From Symbiodinium natans (Eukaryota; Sar; Dinophyceae; Suessiales; Symbiodiniaceae): DNA of 64,000 nucleotides. The position numbers were made by a program, and so were the translations under genes. Shown piece by piece: positions 33,572-43,998 of this stretch. The notes under the pieces were generated by a model. That model did not search any database. It saw only the letters and a list, made by a program, of their open reading frames with translations, and was not told the origin of the DNA. The stretch is from NCBI GenBank assembly GCA_905221605.1, contig CAJNDS010002758.1, positions 92,115 to 156,114 of the forward strand, in the 5' to 3' direction. The number at the start of each line of letters is the position of its first letter. Position 1 is the first letter of the stretch.

Positions 33572-34862
33572 AAGATTGATGAACAGTAAATAACAGAATC
33601 CAGCTTCCTACATCTTGTGGCTTTTGCTATGTTGCAACCGTTGAAATTCTTCATGTAGACTTGAACATGGCAATTGCATGCCATGCATCGCGTGGGATGG
33701 GCGAAATAAGACTAGGACCAGGTGTTTGTTCCAATCATGAGCTTGACGTTCTCTGTTCTGTTCACCATGAAAGAAGCTACACAAAACCTTTTTCAGCAAC
33801 CCAAGCCCGATGAACCTTAACCCTAAGGAAAGTTCCTGAACCCGGCTGGTGACAACCAAACAAGATATGGAAAGGCCTTCTCTAAAAGGCCATTGTAGTG
33901 GGACCCATCCTCCAGGGCAATACGCGCACCTGAATGCCGGCGATAAGGAGGGGGGCGGGGGGTGTTTTTAAGTTTACGTTTTAGTGGTGTGGGTTCCGTT
34001 ACAAAAGTTCAGAGCATGTTTAACAAGGCTTTCTGGAAGTTGTAGGTCGTGCCCGGGGGGTATTAGCAGCATCTAGGAATGAAGGGACCTGTCTTGGGTT
34101 CCTGGGGATTTAGGGTTAGGGCCACACTCGAGCTTGATGTCAGACAAGCGTGCAAGGAGGTAGAGAACCGGGTTTAGGGTTTAGTGGCACAACATACTAG
34201 TGAACTGAACTGTACCTGCAAGGGCGGGGATGCGCAGAGTGCGAAATCAAAGCTTGACAAGTTGCGGGAGACGCTTTGCTGCGACGCTTGGGATTCCGAC
34301 TTCTTGTTTCTTGGGATTGCTGGAATCAGTAGGCGAGTGCTTTTGCCGCAGGCGCCAAATCACAAAACAAGACCCTCAAGCTGGGACCTGCGTGAGGGCA
34401 GATACTGCAGTTTAAACCTGAGGGTTGTTGAGCATGCCTGATCTGGAAAAGCCCCAACAGACTGGGCAAGCTCTGGGAATCTATCGAGACTGCATAGGAG
34501 CACACGCAGCCGAAGGAGAAGAGCAAAAAAGCGAAAACTGCAAGTATCCAACCCTAAACCCTAAACCCTAAACCCTAAACCCTAAACCCTAAACCCTAAA
34601 CCCTAAACCCTAAACCCTTTCGAACCCTACACAAAGTGCAACCTGGGAGCCATTGTTCGAGTACCTCAGTTGTCTTGAGGGCCCACAAGAAGCCATTGGG
34701 TTTAGGGTTTAGGGATTAGGGTTTAGGGTTTGGGGTTTAGGGTTTGGGGTTTAGGGTTTAGGGCTGGGGACTATATCAAGGACACAAACTTGTAGCTAGC
34801 CTCATGTCAGTTCTTGGCTATAGCAATCTCAAGCCTCAAAACAAAGCTCTCCAAAAAAACAC
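33572..34862. other. Intron-like stretch
   Basis: Telomeric tracts at 34551-34617 and 34705-34765. A plus or minus exon near 34190-34310 is possible but ambiguous. Confidence 0.4.
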
Positions 34863-34929
34863 TCTCCCAGCAGTAGTCAGAGTACCACCAGTTGACAAAG
34901 AGTCGACCTTTGGTTGCGAAGATCGGATC
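34863..34929 (-). CDS. Exon-like island (minus strand)
   Basis: The minus frame reads DPIFATKGRLFVNWWYSDYC then WE, after a GTAAG|G acceptor-like site. Aromatic-rich and strongly protein-like. Confidence 0.6.
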
Positions 34930-35213
34930 CTTACTTGTTCAGCATCCTGTGCAGAAACGGACCGAAGCCTAGGTATAGCTTACGTGAAGATCAGAGCATC
35001 CAACAAAATCGAAGTCTGCCTGATGAACTTCTAAGCATCCGTTGTGCTGCCGCTGATTCCAGACTTGATGTACCTTGGTTACAGAGTCAGGCTTGTGGGC
35101 GCACTTTCAGACCCCCCCACATTGGGTTTTGAGATACAGCATACGCTGAGAGACATCCACAGGAACCCGAAACCCTAAACCTAAACCCTCAACCCTAAAC
35201 CCTAAACCCACAG

Positions 35214-35328
35214 GTTAGACTGTTTTGCAGACATTTCGGTTCCGCAGGACAAGGGTTGACAGTCTGCAGCTGGGAGGGTTCATCGAGGGGCTCGTTGAAG
35301 AGCGATGCAGGTACACTGAGGCGACACC
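35214..35328 (-). CDS. Exon-like island (minus strand)
   Basis: The minus frame contains RLSVPASLFNEPLDEPSQLQ then TVNPCPAEPKCLQNSL. A short CCCTAAA tract lies left (35166-35210). Confidence 0.55.
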
Positions 35329-35601
35329 CCAGGCCTTGTGTCAGGGTTCGGCTGTAGGGTCAGGGCCTTAGGACGCTTTGCACCTGCAAGTCGCAACCCT
35401 AACCCTCTGCCAGAATATGGCATACTCTTACAGCTTGCCGGAACATGTAGTATGCAATGCTAGTGGTAAGTGGTATTGCCCCAAACTTGAGCCTGCTGTC
35501 TGTTCTATATATTACAGGCAATATACAGTACACTGCAGAGTTTGCAGCGTCGGACCCGAATACAGGCTCACGACTCACGCACACAAAGCCAATATTCACA
35601 C

Positions 35602-35606
35602 AAGCC

Positions 35607-35643
<37 letters not shown>

Positions 35644-35680
35644 ACAGACACAGACACACAGACACACACAGAGACAGAGA
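35602..35680 (+). repeat. (CA)n / (ACAG)n microsatellite
   Basis: A CA dinucleotide run grading into ACAGACACAG units. Explains the His/Thr-rich plus frames. Confidence 0.95.
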
Positions 35681-36429
35681 CAGTGTCCGTTTCTTGCGGC
35701 CACCGAGCTCGAAAACAGGGCCGCCTTTGCCTGGTCCGCCAATGCTTAGCATTTGGGGTTTGGGGTATACGGTTGGTTGGGGGAATGGGTACCGTGATGT
35801 TGTAGAAATACTTTCTGGATAGCGGAAGAGCGGAGGAAGTATATGGTAATATGAAGAAAGATGCTACCCCCCTGCCCCCCCCCCCACTTCCGGCCCCCCC
35901 TTCCCCCCGACCCCAAACGGATCCATGCCGGTGGCGGTTTGGTCACATACAACTCTGACTTGTGGCTTGCGGATAGCTGCTGTGGGTTCATGACGTGAGC
36001 TTGTGGATGCAGTTTAGACCACTTCGAGAGAAGATGAGAAGCTTAGGGAACTCCACAACCTTCAACCCACTATTGGATCGAAGGAGGCGTCTAGTGCCAA
36101 ACACCCGACGAAACAAAAAGCCCCCCAAACGACTGGGTAAACCAACTTGTGTGGGATCCGCCTTCTGAGAAAAGAAAGACACAAACTCAAATCAACGAGA
36201 TGTGACAGAACAGCAAAAACATGGATCCTTGGGTACCTTCAACATGTACTCCACCCAGGGGTAGGAGTGGTTCTAGGCGCACTTAAGACGAAACTAAGGA
36301 CAGCCTGCAACCGACGACCTGAAAAAGAACAGCAGCCCCAAACCCTCTAGACCCTGGACAGAAACCAAAGCCCAAAAAGCGGAACCCCTCAACCCCAAAC
36401 CCTAAACCCTAAACCCTAAAACCCTAACT

Positions 36430-36521
36430 CCCAAAGACCCTTTGAGCCCTGGGCTGGCAGGCTTTCGGCCCGGGTCCAGCTCCTGCGCCAAAGGATGGCC
36501 GGCTTTGGCAAACAGCGTTCG
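36430..36521 (-). CDS. Exon-like island between opposed telomeric arrays
   Basis: The minus frame contains TLFAKAGHPLAQELDPGRKP. CCCTAAA left, TTTAGGG right. A plus frame is also open. Confidence 0.45.
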
Positions 36522-36742
36522 GGTTTAGGGTTTAGGGTTTAGGGTTTATGGTTTAGGGTTTAGGGTTTAGGGTTTAGGGTTTAGGGTTTAGGGTTTCGGG
36601 TTTAGGGTTTAGGGTTTCGGGTTTCGGGTTTAGGGTTTACAGTTTAGGGTTGAGGGTTCAGGGTTAAGGGTTGAGGGTTTCGGGTTTAAGGTTTCGGGTT
36701 TAAGGTTTCGGGTTTAAGGTTTAGGGTTTAGGGTTTCGGGTG
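36520..36742 (+). repeat. Telomeric array with TTTCGGG and TTTAAGG variants
   Basis: Canonical units give way to TTTCGGG and alternating TTTAAGG/TTTCGGG units. The array sits between two exon-like islands. Confidence 0.9.
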
Positions 36743-36743
36743 G

Positions 36744-36845
36744 AACTACTTGGTAGTTTTGGGGGCTCTTGGGTTTCATGAGGAACGCGTCCCAGCTTGA
36801 AACAAGCTGTACGCTTACAAAAACGGCCTCGCAGTGGCCCCAGCT
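36744..36845 (-). CDS. Exon-like island (minus strand)
   Basis: The minus frame contains CEAVFVSVQLVSSWDAFLMK then PKSPQNYQVV. The frame stays open further right, so the upstream limit is uncertain. Confidence 0.5.
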
Positions 36846-37367
36846 GGGTCTCGGATTCCCCCCGGCCTCTTTGCGGTTTCTGAGCGGGGTCTCTGAGTTC
36901 CCGACGGATCTGGGCGGTAACTTGAACGTGCCGGCCCCCCCCACTTTGCCAAAGCGTTGTTGATGACATCACCTGGGGTCCCTGGAAGAGTGTCAGGGCA
37001 GGTCTTAGGGCTTTTTTTTTGGGGTGGGGGGGGGGCTTCCATCATCAAAAAAATCCGAAGCAGCAGAAACTTAGGTGGATTAGAGGCGGCCGGAGTGGGT
37101 CCGTTGAGAGTTCAGGGTGGAGGGCTCAAGGGCCAGTCTGGGGGTGAAGGGACTGAGGCCCGGCCCACAAAATTTGTAACTTCAAGCCAAAGATGTGAGT
37201 TTGAGACTTTCGTTCGACACTTAGAATTCTACACCTCATGCTTTGCAAGGGTTGGCGGGATACATGGCCTCGGCCGTGCCTAGCGGCGGACCCTACGCTA
37301 GCGTTCATGTTCGGATTGCCTGTGAAGCGCAGGCGGGTCTGGAGCTAAGGAAACCAACCGTTTCCAC

Positions 37368-37490
37368 ACGGAGCCAGGCCCCCAAATCGCTGCGAGTCCA
37401 TGCTGTCCTTGAAGTGATCCAGAAGAGTTTTGCCCTGGTCCTTCGATCCACGTCTGATTCGTTGAAGTTCGGATTTCCCATTTTCTACCA
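37368..37490 (-). CDS. Exon-like island (minus strand)
   Basis: The minus frame contains GKSELQRIRRGSKDQGKTLL and DHFKDSMDSQRFGGLAP. A strongly protein-like, charged segment. No family recognised. Confidence 0.6.
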
Positions 37491-38087
37491 AAGCAGCGAT
37501 ACATCGCTGTGACACATGCCCTACGATGCTCTGACCTTAAACCTGCAGCTAGAGCCAGCTGAGACTTTAGGGTTTCTGCCGGGAATCCATGAAAATGCTC
37601 CTCTTGACTCGGCAATGCTGTATGTTTTGGGTCTCAACTTCGGCTCAGAAATTTCATGACATCCCTTGAGGCATCTCCTGCGCTGCAACAAACATGATTG
37701 CACGTGTGCAAGAAGCTTCTTTCGGGGCCCTGCAAAGCCTAAACCCTAAACCCTTCTCTGCAAGTTGCCGAGGCGCCAAGAGTTCCCAGACGCGAACAGC
37801 CTCGCACTTCTTGTCCATGTGCCGAGCAATGGCTAGGTACCTCTCTTCATATACAATGGCAGACGTACTATAATTGCCTTAACAGTATTATTGAGAATTA
37901 GAATACTACGCCACAGCACCACGTAGAACATAATATTGTGGCAGACACATCAAGCCACAGACTTTAACTCGGTCAAATGTTGGGTAGCGGGGTATGCGAT
38001 GCGCAGCTTAAAGGAAACAAAATGTCATTGATCCAGCTAGCCCTTTTTGTTCCGCTTGCCCAAAGACAAATTTCAAAGGAGAGTAAA

Positions 38088-38190
38088 GGCACTTGGCTGT
38101 CGTCTTCATTACATCCTTGTCCTTGAAGTCCTTGCTGAGAGCCTCGGCCGCAGTCCCAACTGCAACCTCAGTTGCCGGCAGCACGGATCC
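38088..38190 (-). CDS. Exon-like island (minus strand)
   Basis: The minus frame contains VLPATEVAVGTAAEALSKDF then KDKDVMKTTAK. Good composition. The limits are uncertain. Confidence 0.55.
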
Positions 38191-38384
38191 CAGTTCAGAA
38201 GCCTACCATTGTCAAGGGCATTAAAAACCTGTGCTCCTTTACGCATGCAGCTTGCGCATGATACAGCCACATTTTGCCGCCATGGGACCATTTATCCGTA
38301 CCACACTATTCGATGCAAATATAGCACTGGATGGGCTCCAGAGAACTGTCTGCCCAGTGCCCAGTGCCCCAAACCCTTAAACCC

Positions 38385-38476
38385 CGAGGCCCAGCAACAT
38401 CATCTCCCCAGGGGCCACCATAGCCGAAGTTGTGGCCATCCGAGGGGTTCAAGTTCAAGGCAAGCTTCCAGGCAGT
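38385..38476 (-). CDS. Exon-like island (minus strand)
   Basis: The minus frame contains AWKLALNLNPSDGHNFGYGG then PWGDDVAG. Strongly protein-like. No family recognised. Confidence 0.6.
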
Positions 38477-38931
38477 TCTCCGTTTCCTTGGGTTTCCCGG
38501 TCTTAGGGCCCTTCAAACCCCAAAAACCTTAAAAACCCTAAAAAACCGTTAAAACCCCAAAAACCCGAAAAAACCGTAAAAACCCCAAAAACCCTAAACT
38601 CCCCTGAAAACCCACAAACCCTAAAAACCCTAAAAACCCGTCAGCGAGGTCGGGGGGAGAGAGTGGGGGCAGCGGAGCAATAAGAATAGAATAGGTGGAG
38701 TATACGAAATTTGGAGCAGTCGTGTCGTCATGAATGGTACAACACTCATCTAGTAATCGGAACAGAGTTCTTGCGTCTTGCTGCTCACACCTGTCGAGGT
38801 GCAATGTAGTATTTGGGAAGGCTTCCTACGATATGGGTCCTACAATAGCTCCAACACCTGCCCCAGAACATCTCGGCAACAGGCACTTGCAGTCCCAATC
38901 CCAGAAGCCCAAAGCAAACTGCTGCTTAAAG

Positions 38932-39000
38932 CCAGCGCTTCTGGCACTCGGGCCCAATGACCAGACAGTTGGGACCACTTGGCCCACACTGCGCAAACTG
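38932..39000 (-). CDS. Possible exon (minus strand)
   Basis: The minus frame reads FAQCGPSGPNCLVIGPECQK then RW. Its G-P-x-C character resembles the island at 39882-39959. Confidence 0.4.
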
Positions 39001-39207
39001 TCCTCCACGTGCAAGCCAAGGCTTGCGGGGTTGAGGTTTTAGGGCTTAGGGTTTAGGGTTTAGGGTGTCGGATTTAGGGTTTTATGGTTTAAGGTTTAGG
39101 GTTAAGGGTTTAGGGTTTGGGGTTTAGGGCTTAGGGTTTAGGGTTTAGGGTTTTGGGTTTAGGGTTTAGGGTTTAGGGGAGGGGGAGTTCTCCTTCGCGA
39201 AGTCAGG

Positions 39208-39305
39208 TTACAAGGCTTTCGGAAAATGTGCTGAGTTTAGGGCATCCTTCAACCGCTCCCCGAAGTGTACCATTTTCTGAGAGAACTTCAACCTTACAGT
39301 GGTCC
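39208..39305 (-). CDS. Exon-like island (minus strand)
   Basis: The minus frame contains VRLKFSQKMVHFGERLKDAL then NSAHFPKAL, with CTGCAG|G as an acceptor-like site. The MVHFGERL stretch is faintly like the start of an SPX domain, but too short to assign. Confidence 0.5.
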
Positions 39306-39723
39306 CTGCAGCAGCAAAGCAGATGACATTCCCGGCTGAGCGCCTTTATATAAAACTGCGTAACATCGATCCTGTTCTTGCGGTGGCCCAACTTCAGGGT
39401 CGGGATGCTGTCGTGCAGGGTTCCAGGATATATACTTTGGAGAAGAACACGCGGACGCAAGGTAGTTTATGTGGACCTTAGGTAGGGAAACTTCGTGTTT
39501 TGTGTTTACAGAAGCTCCACTCCTACTCCCCTCCCTCCTCCTCTGCCTCTGCTGTTGCTGCTGCTGCCGCCGCCGTTGCTGCTGCTACTGGGCTATTCTG
39601 CTACTCTTATTATACAACTCTAAACCCGACAGCAAAAGCACTTCCCTGAACCATCCCGCTCCCTTCCCTACTCGCCCCTCGCCTTTCGCTCCTCGCCCCT
39701 CGCCCCTCGCCCATCGCCCCTCG

Positions 39724-39882
39724 CCCTAAACCCTAAACCCTAAACCCTAAACCCTAAACCCTAAACCCTAAACCCTAAACCCTAAACCCTAAACCCTAAA
39801 CCCTAAACCCTAACCCTAAACCCTAAACCCTAAACCCTAAACCCTAAACCCTAAACCCTAAACCCTAAACCCTAAACCCTAG
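39724..39882 (-). repeat. Interstitial telomeric array, CCCTAAA on + strand
   Basis: About 22 units with one shortened unit. Directly left of the exon-like island at 39882-39959, with the opposite TTTAGGG array at 40004-40074 on its right. Confidence 0.95.
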
Positions 39883-39959
39883 CAGGAACGCCGGTAACAC
39901 CAAAAAGGTCCTTCGGATACCTTCGTGTAGTGCTTGTCACAGTCGGGCCCCAGGTTCCT
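39882..39959 (-). CDS. Exon-like island between opposed telomeric arrays
   Basis: The minus frame contains NLGPDCDKHYTKVSEGPFWC with an AAAG|G acceptor-like site. Within it lies AAG|GTATCC, an alternative donor that would shorten the exon. CCCTAAA (39724-39882) and TTTAGGG (40004-40074) arrays frame it. Confidence 0.6.
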
Positions 39960-40508
39960 TTGCTAAAGTTACTGGAAGAGGCAGTCGGCAAGATGGAAGA
40001 AGGGTTTAGGGTTTAGGGTTTAGGGTTTAGGGTTTAGGGTTTAGGGTTTAGGGTTTAGGGTTTAGGGTTTAGGCTTTTCGGGTTTGGGGCTGAAGGACCC
40101 TACTGCACAGGGAGACCTTCTGGAGAACCTCATTTGGAAAAGCACCACAGCGCACGCACTGTCCCGAAGCGATCTACGTCTTTTTCAGTGAGCACCAGCT
40201 ACTGACCTATTTCCTGCAAGGCCACTTCATTCAACACTGGTTGCTGGCCATAGGGTTGCGAAACCTTGCAGGGAACTGCTGCAAACCAAATGCCCGAAAC
40301 CCTAAACCGTAAACCCTAAACCCTAAACCCTATATAAACCCTAGCACTCTGATGTAGCCAAAAGATCCTGGAGCAGTAGCGGAGGTCGTGTGCTATCCAA
40401 GTGCTAATTAGGCTCCTCGACCCTAAACCCGAAACCCTAAACCCTGAACCCTAAACCCTAAACCCGAAACCCTAAACCCTGAACCCTGAACCCTGAACTG
40501 GGTTTTCA

Positions 40509-40596
40509 GGCAAGGCTCTCATTGCAGCTCGTGTGGCCATGCGCGGATTCTGTGCCGGTGCAGAATGGCAGGGAGTCACTCCTGGGCTGCTTTCAG
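40509..40596 (-). CDS. Exon-like island between opposed telomeric arrays
   Basis: The minus frame contains GVTPCHSAPAQNPRMATRAA. The plus frame is also open. Weak on its own. Confidence 0.35.
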
Positions 40597-40611
40597 GGTT
40601 TTGAAGGGGGG

Positions 40612-40810
40612 TTAGGGTTTAGGTTTTAAGGTTTAGGGTTTAGGGTTTAGGATTTAGGGTTTAGGGTCGAGCGTCGAGGGTTGAGGGTTTAGGGTTTAGG
40701 GTTTAGGGTTTAAGGTTTAGGGTTTAGGGCTTAGTTAGGGCTTAGGGTTTAGGGTTTAGGGTTTAGGGTTTAGGGTTTAGGGTTTAGGGTTGAGGGTTGA
40801 GGGTTTACGG
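40612..40810 (+). repeat. Rightmost telomeric array in the window
   Basis: TTTAGGG units with scattered variants. No telomeric tract is seen beyond it. Confidence 0.95.
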
Positions 40811-40934
40811 GCGTTAATGCATGAAAGGAAAAGAAACAGCTTGGGAAGCGGACTTGTGAAAGATTGCAGCAAGGACTTCTAAGGCCAGGGGGGGCTTCTG
40901 TGTCCCGTGTTATGCAATAAGGCATCTGCCATGA

Positions 40935-41026
40935 GATGTTCCCCCTTATACTAACAGTCCTTAGTAGGGATGATAATAGGGGGTACTAACATCCCTACTA
41001 AGGACTGTTCGTATAAAGAGAACATC
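40935..41026. mobile_element. Near-perfect foldback, family 4
   Basis: Arms of about 37 bp (40935-40972 and 40990-41026) around a 17-bp loop. Each arm includes CAGTCCTTAGTAGGGATG or its complement, with few mismatches. Confidence 0.8.
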
Positions 41027-41049
41027 CCAACATCAGCCCAAAAGCCCAG

Positions 41050-41187
41050 GCTCTGCGTCTTCAGTGCATGCGGGTTCTGGACGCAGAAGTAAGCAGCCCA
41101 GAGGAGGCAATTCTTGATCGACGTCATCGACACGCGTCGGGTGAATGCCCCGTAGACCGTCTTGGAGCCGAAAACAATTTTGGTACG
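41050..41187 (-). CDS. Exon-like stretch (minus strand), rightmost of the series
   Basis: The minus frame contains IVFGSKTVYGAFTRRVSMTS then IKNCLLWAAYFCVQNPHALK. One of the best non-EF-hand exons. It directly follows, in + coordinates, a perfect foldback (40935-41026) and has no telomeric repeat on its right. Confidence 0.6.
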
Positions 41188-41189
41188 AA

Positions 41190-42030
41190 ACAAACATGGG
41201 AACAACCAAGCAAGCAATCGCAGTGGCAGCAATGGCAGCAGTGGCAGGAGTGAGAGCTGTCGTCGTGGCAGGAGGGGTAGCTCGTCGATGTCGTCGCTTT
41301 TTCGCGACAGTCATGCCATAATCGACTATGCGAAACATCGAAAACAAAACAACCTTCAGCCTGAAGCCATTGGTGGTCGAATGAATCACAGCGAACTCGT
41401 TTATACAACTTGGCTGAAACTCTCGGCAACCCGACACTGAATCCTGAATCAGCCTTCAACATCATACATGCGAAGCCCCAAGTTTCGAAGGCGACGTGTT
41501 TCAACAACCCAAAACCCGAAGCCCTGAAGATTCCATTGTACACTCCGGAGGCTTTGTATGGGGCTTGTGGGGTAGGAGTGACTTAAAAAGACTTGAAATT
41601 ACCTAAGCTTATCGCGGGCAGTAAAATCTGTTCCGTGCATGCGTGCCAAAACACTTGTTGGCAGGCAGGTGGGCAAAGACCTTGCAGAACCGCGATCCTT
41701 TCGCAGACGGTTGCACGCAACCCCCAATCACACTTGCTGCAAGAACAGGGAGCTGATTCCCTGGGGACCCCATGGGGGGGAGAGGCTTCAAGCCCTTCAC
41801 GGGCTAATGTTGTATCCTGACTAGTGTGGGCCCCCTGAATTGTGAAAAAATTACACCAGCGAAGACCCCAAACAGTTTCGGCCTGACAATACAGAGAAAG
41901 AAGATCTTTATGAAAAGGATGAGGAAGGGGGCAAGTAAATCTCTTGAGACAGGAAGAATTCGTGAGGCCTTCGGTGGTGCGGGGTTGAAGCTTTAAGGTG
42001 TAGCGTTGAAGGCTGAAGGCACAGCTTGGC
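41190..42030. other. Unassigned stretch between the exon field and the tandem repeats
   Basis: No telomeric repeats. Minus frames near 41330-41540 and 41609-41800 are moderately protein-like, but no family or splice context is clear. Confidence 0.4.
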
Positions 42031-42032
42031 AT

Positions 42033-42300
42033 CTCCGTAGGCATGCTTGTACAGGCATGAGCAAGCAGGCATGAGCATGCAATAGCCTACAGGCCTGCAT
42101 GCAGACAAGATGAGCATGCAGGCATGACAGGCATGAGCACGCAGGCAGGAGCACGCAGGCATGAGCTTGCAGGCATGAGCATGCAGGCATGAGCATGCAG
42201 GCATGCGCACGCAGGCCTTAGCGACATGAGCATGAAGGCATGAGCATGCAGGCGTGAGCATGTACGCATGAGCATGCAGGCATGAGCATGCAGGCGAACT
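42033..42300. repeat. 14-bp minisatellite
   Basis: Tandem units of the form CAGGCATGAGCATG with scattered changes. Frames across it give Cys/Ala/His-rich artefacts on the minus strand. Confidence 0.95.
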
Positions 42301-42652
42301 CCCAGCATGCCCTTGGGGAAAATGGAGATGTGGCTGCAGAGCATTTGATGCCCATGAAAATGTTCACAGCCCATGATGCTCATGAGGAAAGTGTGTTCTT
42401 TATGGCTTGCTGCTGTCAAAAAAATGCCTCCAAAATTTCAGCGATAAATGTATGCACAACCAGACAACGCACAACCACTCATGCACGATGTCGTTCCGGC
42501 TTTTCGTGCAGGAAGGGGGACATGGGATCCCAGCATGCCTTGGGGAAAAATGGAGATGTGGCCTGCAGAGCATTTGATGCCCATGATATCCCATGATGCT
42601 CATGAATTCTCATGACACACGATGCTCGAAAATGTGTTCTTTATGGCTTGCA
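42300..42652 (+). repeat. Direct duplication with ~230-bp period
   Basis: CAGCATGCC...TTGGGGAAAA and AATGGAGATGTGGC segments at 42303-42357 recur at 42532-42590, and TGTGTTCTTTATGGCTTGC at 42392-42410 recurs at 42633-42651. Both copies carry CATGATGCTCATGA, the core of the 5-7 kb minisatellite. Confidence 0.85.
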
Positions 42653-43145
42653 CCGGCCACCGCCAACCCGGCACAGGCATCCAACACCAAGGGAGACAAA
42701 GGGAGACAAGTAGAGGGCACAGGCATCCAACACGAAGCGAGCCAAAGGGAGACAAGTGGAGAAACCGGCCACCGCCAACCCGGCACAGGCATCCAACACG
42801 AAGGGAGACAAAGGGAGACAAGTGGAGGCACCGGCCAGGCATCCAACACCAAGGGAGACAAAGGGAGACAAGTGGCACCGGCCACCGCCAACCCAGCACA
42901 GGTATTCAACACCAAAAAAAAGGAGACAAGTGGAGGCACCGGCCACCGCCAACCCGGCACACCGGCCGGCACAGGCATCCAAGACAAAAGGAGACAAAGG
43001 GAAACAAAGCGAGACAAAGGGAGACAAAGGGAGACAAAGGCAGACAAGCGGAGGCACTGGCCACCGCCAACCCGGCACAGGCATCCAACACCAAGGGAGA
43101 CAAAGTGAGACAAAGGGAGACACCGGCTACCGCAAACCCGGCAGG
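42652..43145 (+). repeat. ~66-bp GC-rich tandem repeat
   Basis: Seven or so copies of a unit containing CCACCGCCAACCCGGCACAG and GGGAGACAAAGGGAGACAAG, with internal expansion of GGGAGACAAA near 42985-43045. The period is near a multiple of three and lacks stops, so a repetitive plus frame stays open to 43526. I see no evidence that it is translated. Confidence 0.9.
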
Positions 43146-43300
43146 CCCAACAGTCGACCGTTTGGGGAAAAACCCAAAAAATTACTCAGAGGGATCTGTT
43201 TGAGGAGGACCCCCGGAATTGTGAAAAAAAATCGGGCGATGCAAAATTTCGGCGAGGCTGTCGAATGGTGTTGTCGTCCAGAAATCGCTTCTGAACTGAT

Positions 43301-43737
43301 CCTGAGGTTGTCAGGCCCTGAAATCTTCAGTCTCCAGGCCAGCCCCAAAACGATGATTTCCTTATTAAATTCTTTTGTACCGAGGCCGGGCAACCAAATT
43401 TCAAAGGGGGGTAGTCCAGCAGCTGCCCGAACGCCGTATAATATAAAAGGTTTGCTTCCCCGGAACTCTTTTTTTTGCGGGCTAGTTGGGTTTGGATCCA
43501 GAGGCCTAAGGGCTAAGGCTTCCTAAACCTTGAGGCCTGAGGTTGTCGGGCCCTGAAATCTTCAGTCTCCAGGCCAGCCCCAAAGCTAAGATTTAGATTT
43601 TCCTTAGAAAATGCTTTTGTACCAAGGCCAGGCAATCAAATTTCAAAGCGGGGTAGTCCAGCAGCTGCCCGAATGCCGTATAACATAAAAAATTTGCTCC
43701 CCCGGATTTTTTTTTTTGCGGGCTGGCTTGGTTGGGA
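43301..43737 (+). repeat. Two diverged copies of a ~195-bp sequence
   Basis: CTGAAATCTTCAGTCTCCAG to GCGGGCTAG at 43301-43493 recurs at 43534-43737 at high similarity, period about 233 bp. Function unknown. Confidence 0.9.
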
Positions 43738-43744
43738 TAAATGG

Positions 43745-43998
43745 CTCCCCTTTAAATTCATATAAACTCATCCCTTTCAAAATCATGTGGATCCCGTTTA
43801 ACATCATATAATCCTTTTAAAATTCATATAAACTCATCCCTCTAAAAATCGTACGGATGCCTTTCTATTTCATACAGTCTCACCCCTTTTAACATCATAT
43901 GGATCCCTGTTGAATTCATACGAGCTCATCCCTGTTAAAATCATATGGATCCCTTTTGAATTCATATAAACTCATCCCCTCTAAAATCATATAAAGCC
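43745..43998 (+). repeat. ~50-bp AT-rich tandem repeat
   Basis: About five units built from TTCATATAAACTCATCCC and AAAATCATATGGATCCC. Followed by a poly-C/poly-G stretch (43999-44100). Confidence 0.9.

Larger units (their letters stand above)
1..40810. repeat. Field of interstitial telomeric repeats (TTTAGGG/CCCTAAA)
   Basis: More than sixty tracts of the heptamer TTTAGGG or its complement are scattered through this stretch, on both strands and from two units to several hundred bases. The first tract at base 1 reads TTTAGGG, whereas a true left chromosome end would read CCCTAAA, so the window does not start in a terminal telomere. Variants such as TTCAGGG, TTGAGGG, TTTCGGG, TTTGGGG and CGTAGGG are common, which suggests age and local homogenisation. 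No tract is seen to the right of about 40.81 kb. The longest arrays are listed separately. Confidence 0.95.

Noticed and set aside
39208-39305. SPX-domain start in the frame MVHFGERLKDAL
   Set aside because: Too short, and the islands around it do not add further SPX features; kept only as an exon-like island.
42033-43526. Frames of up to 256 codons across 42-43.5 kb
   Set aside because: They follow tandem repeats that lack stops; several frames on both strands are open at once.
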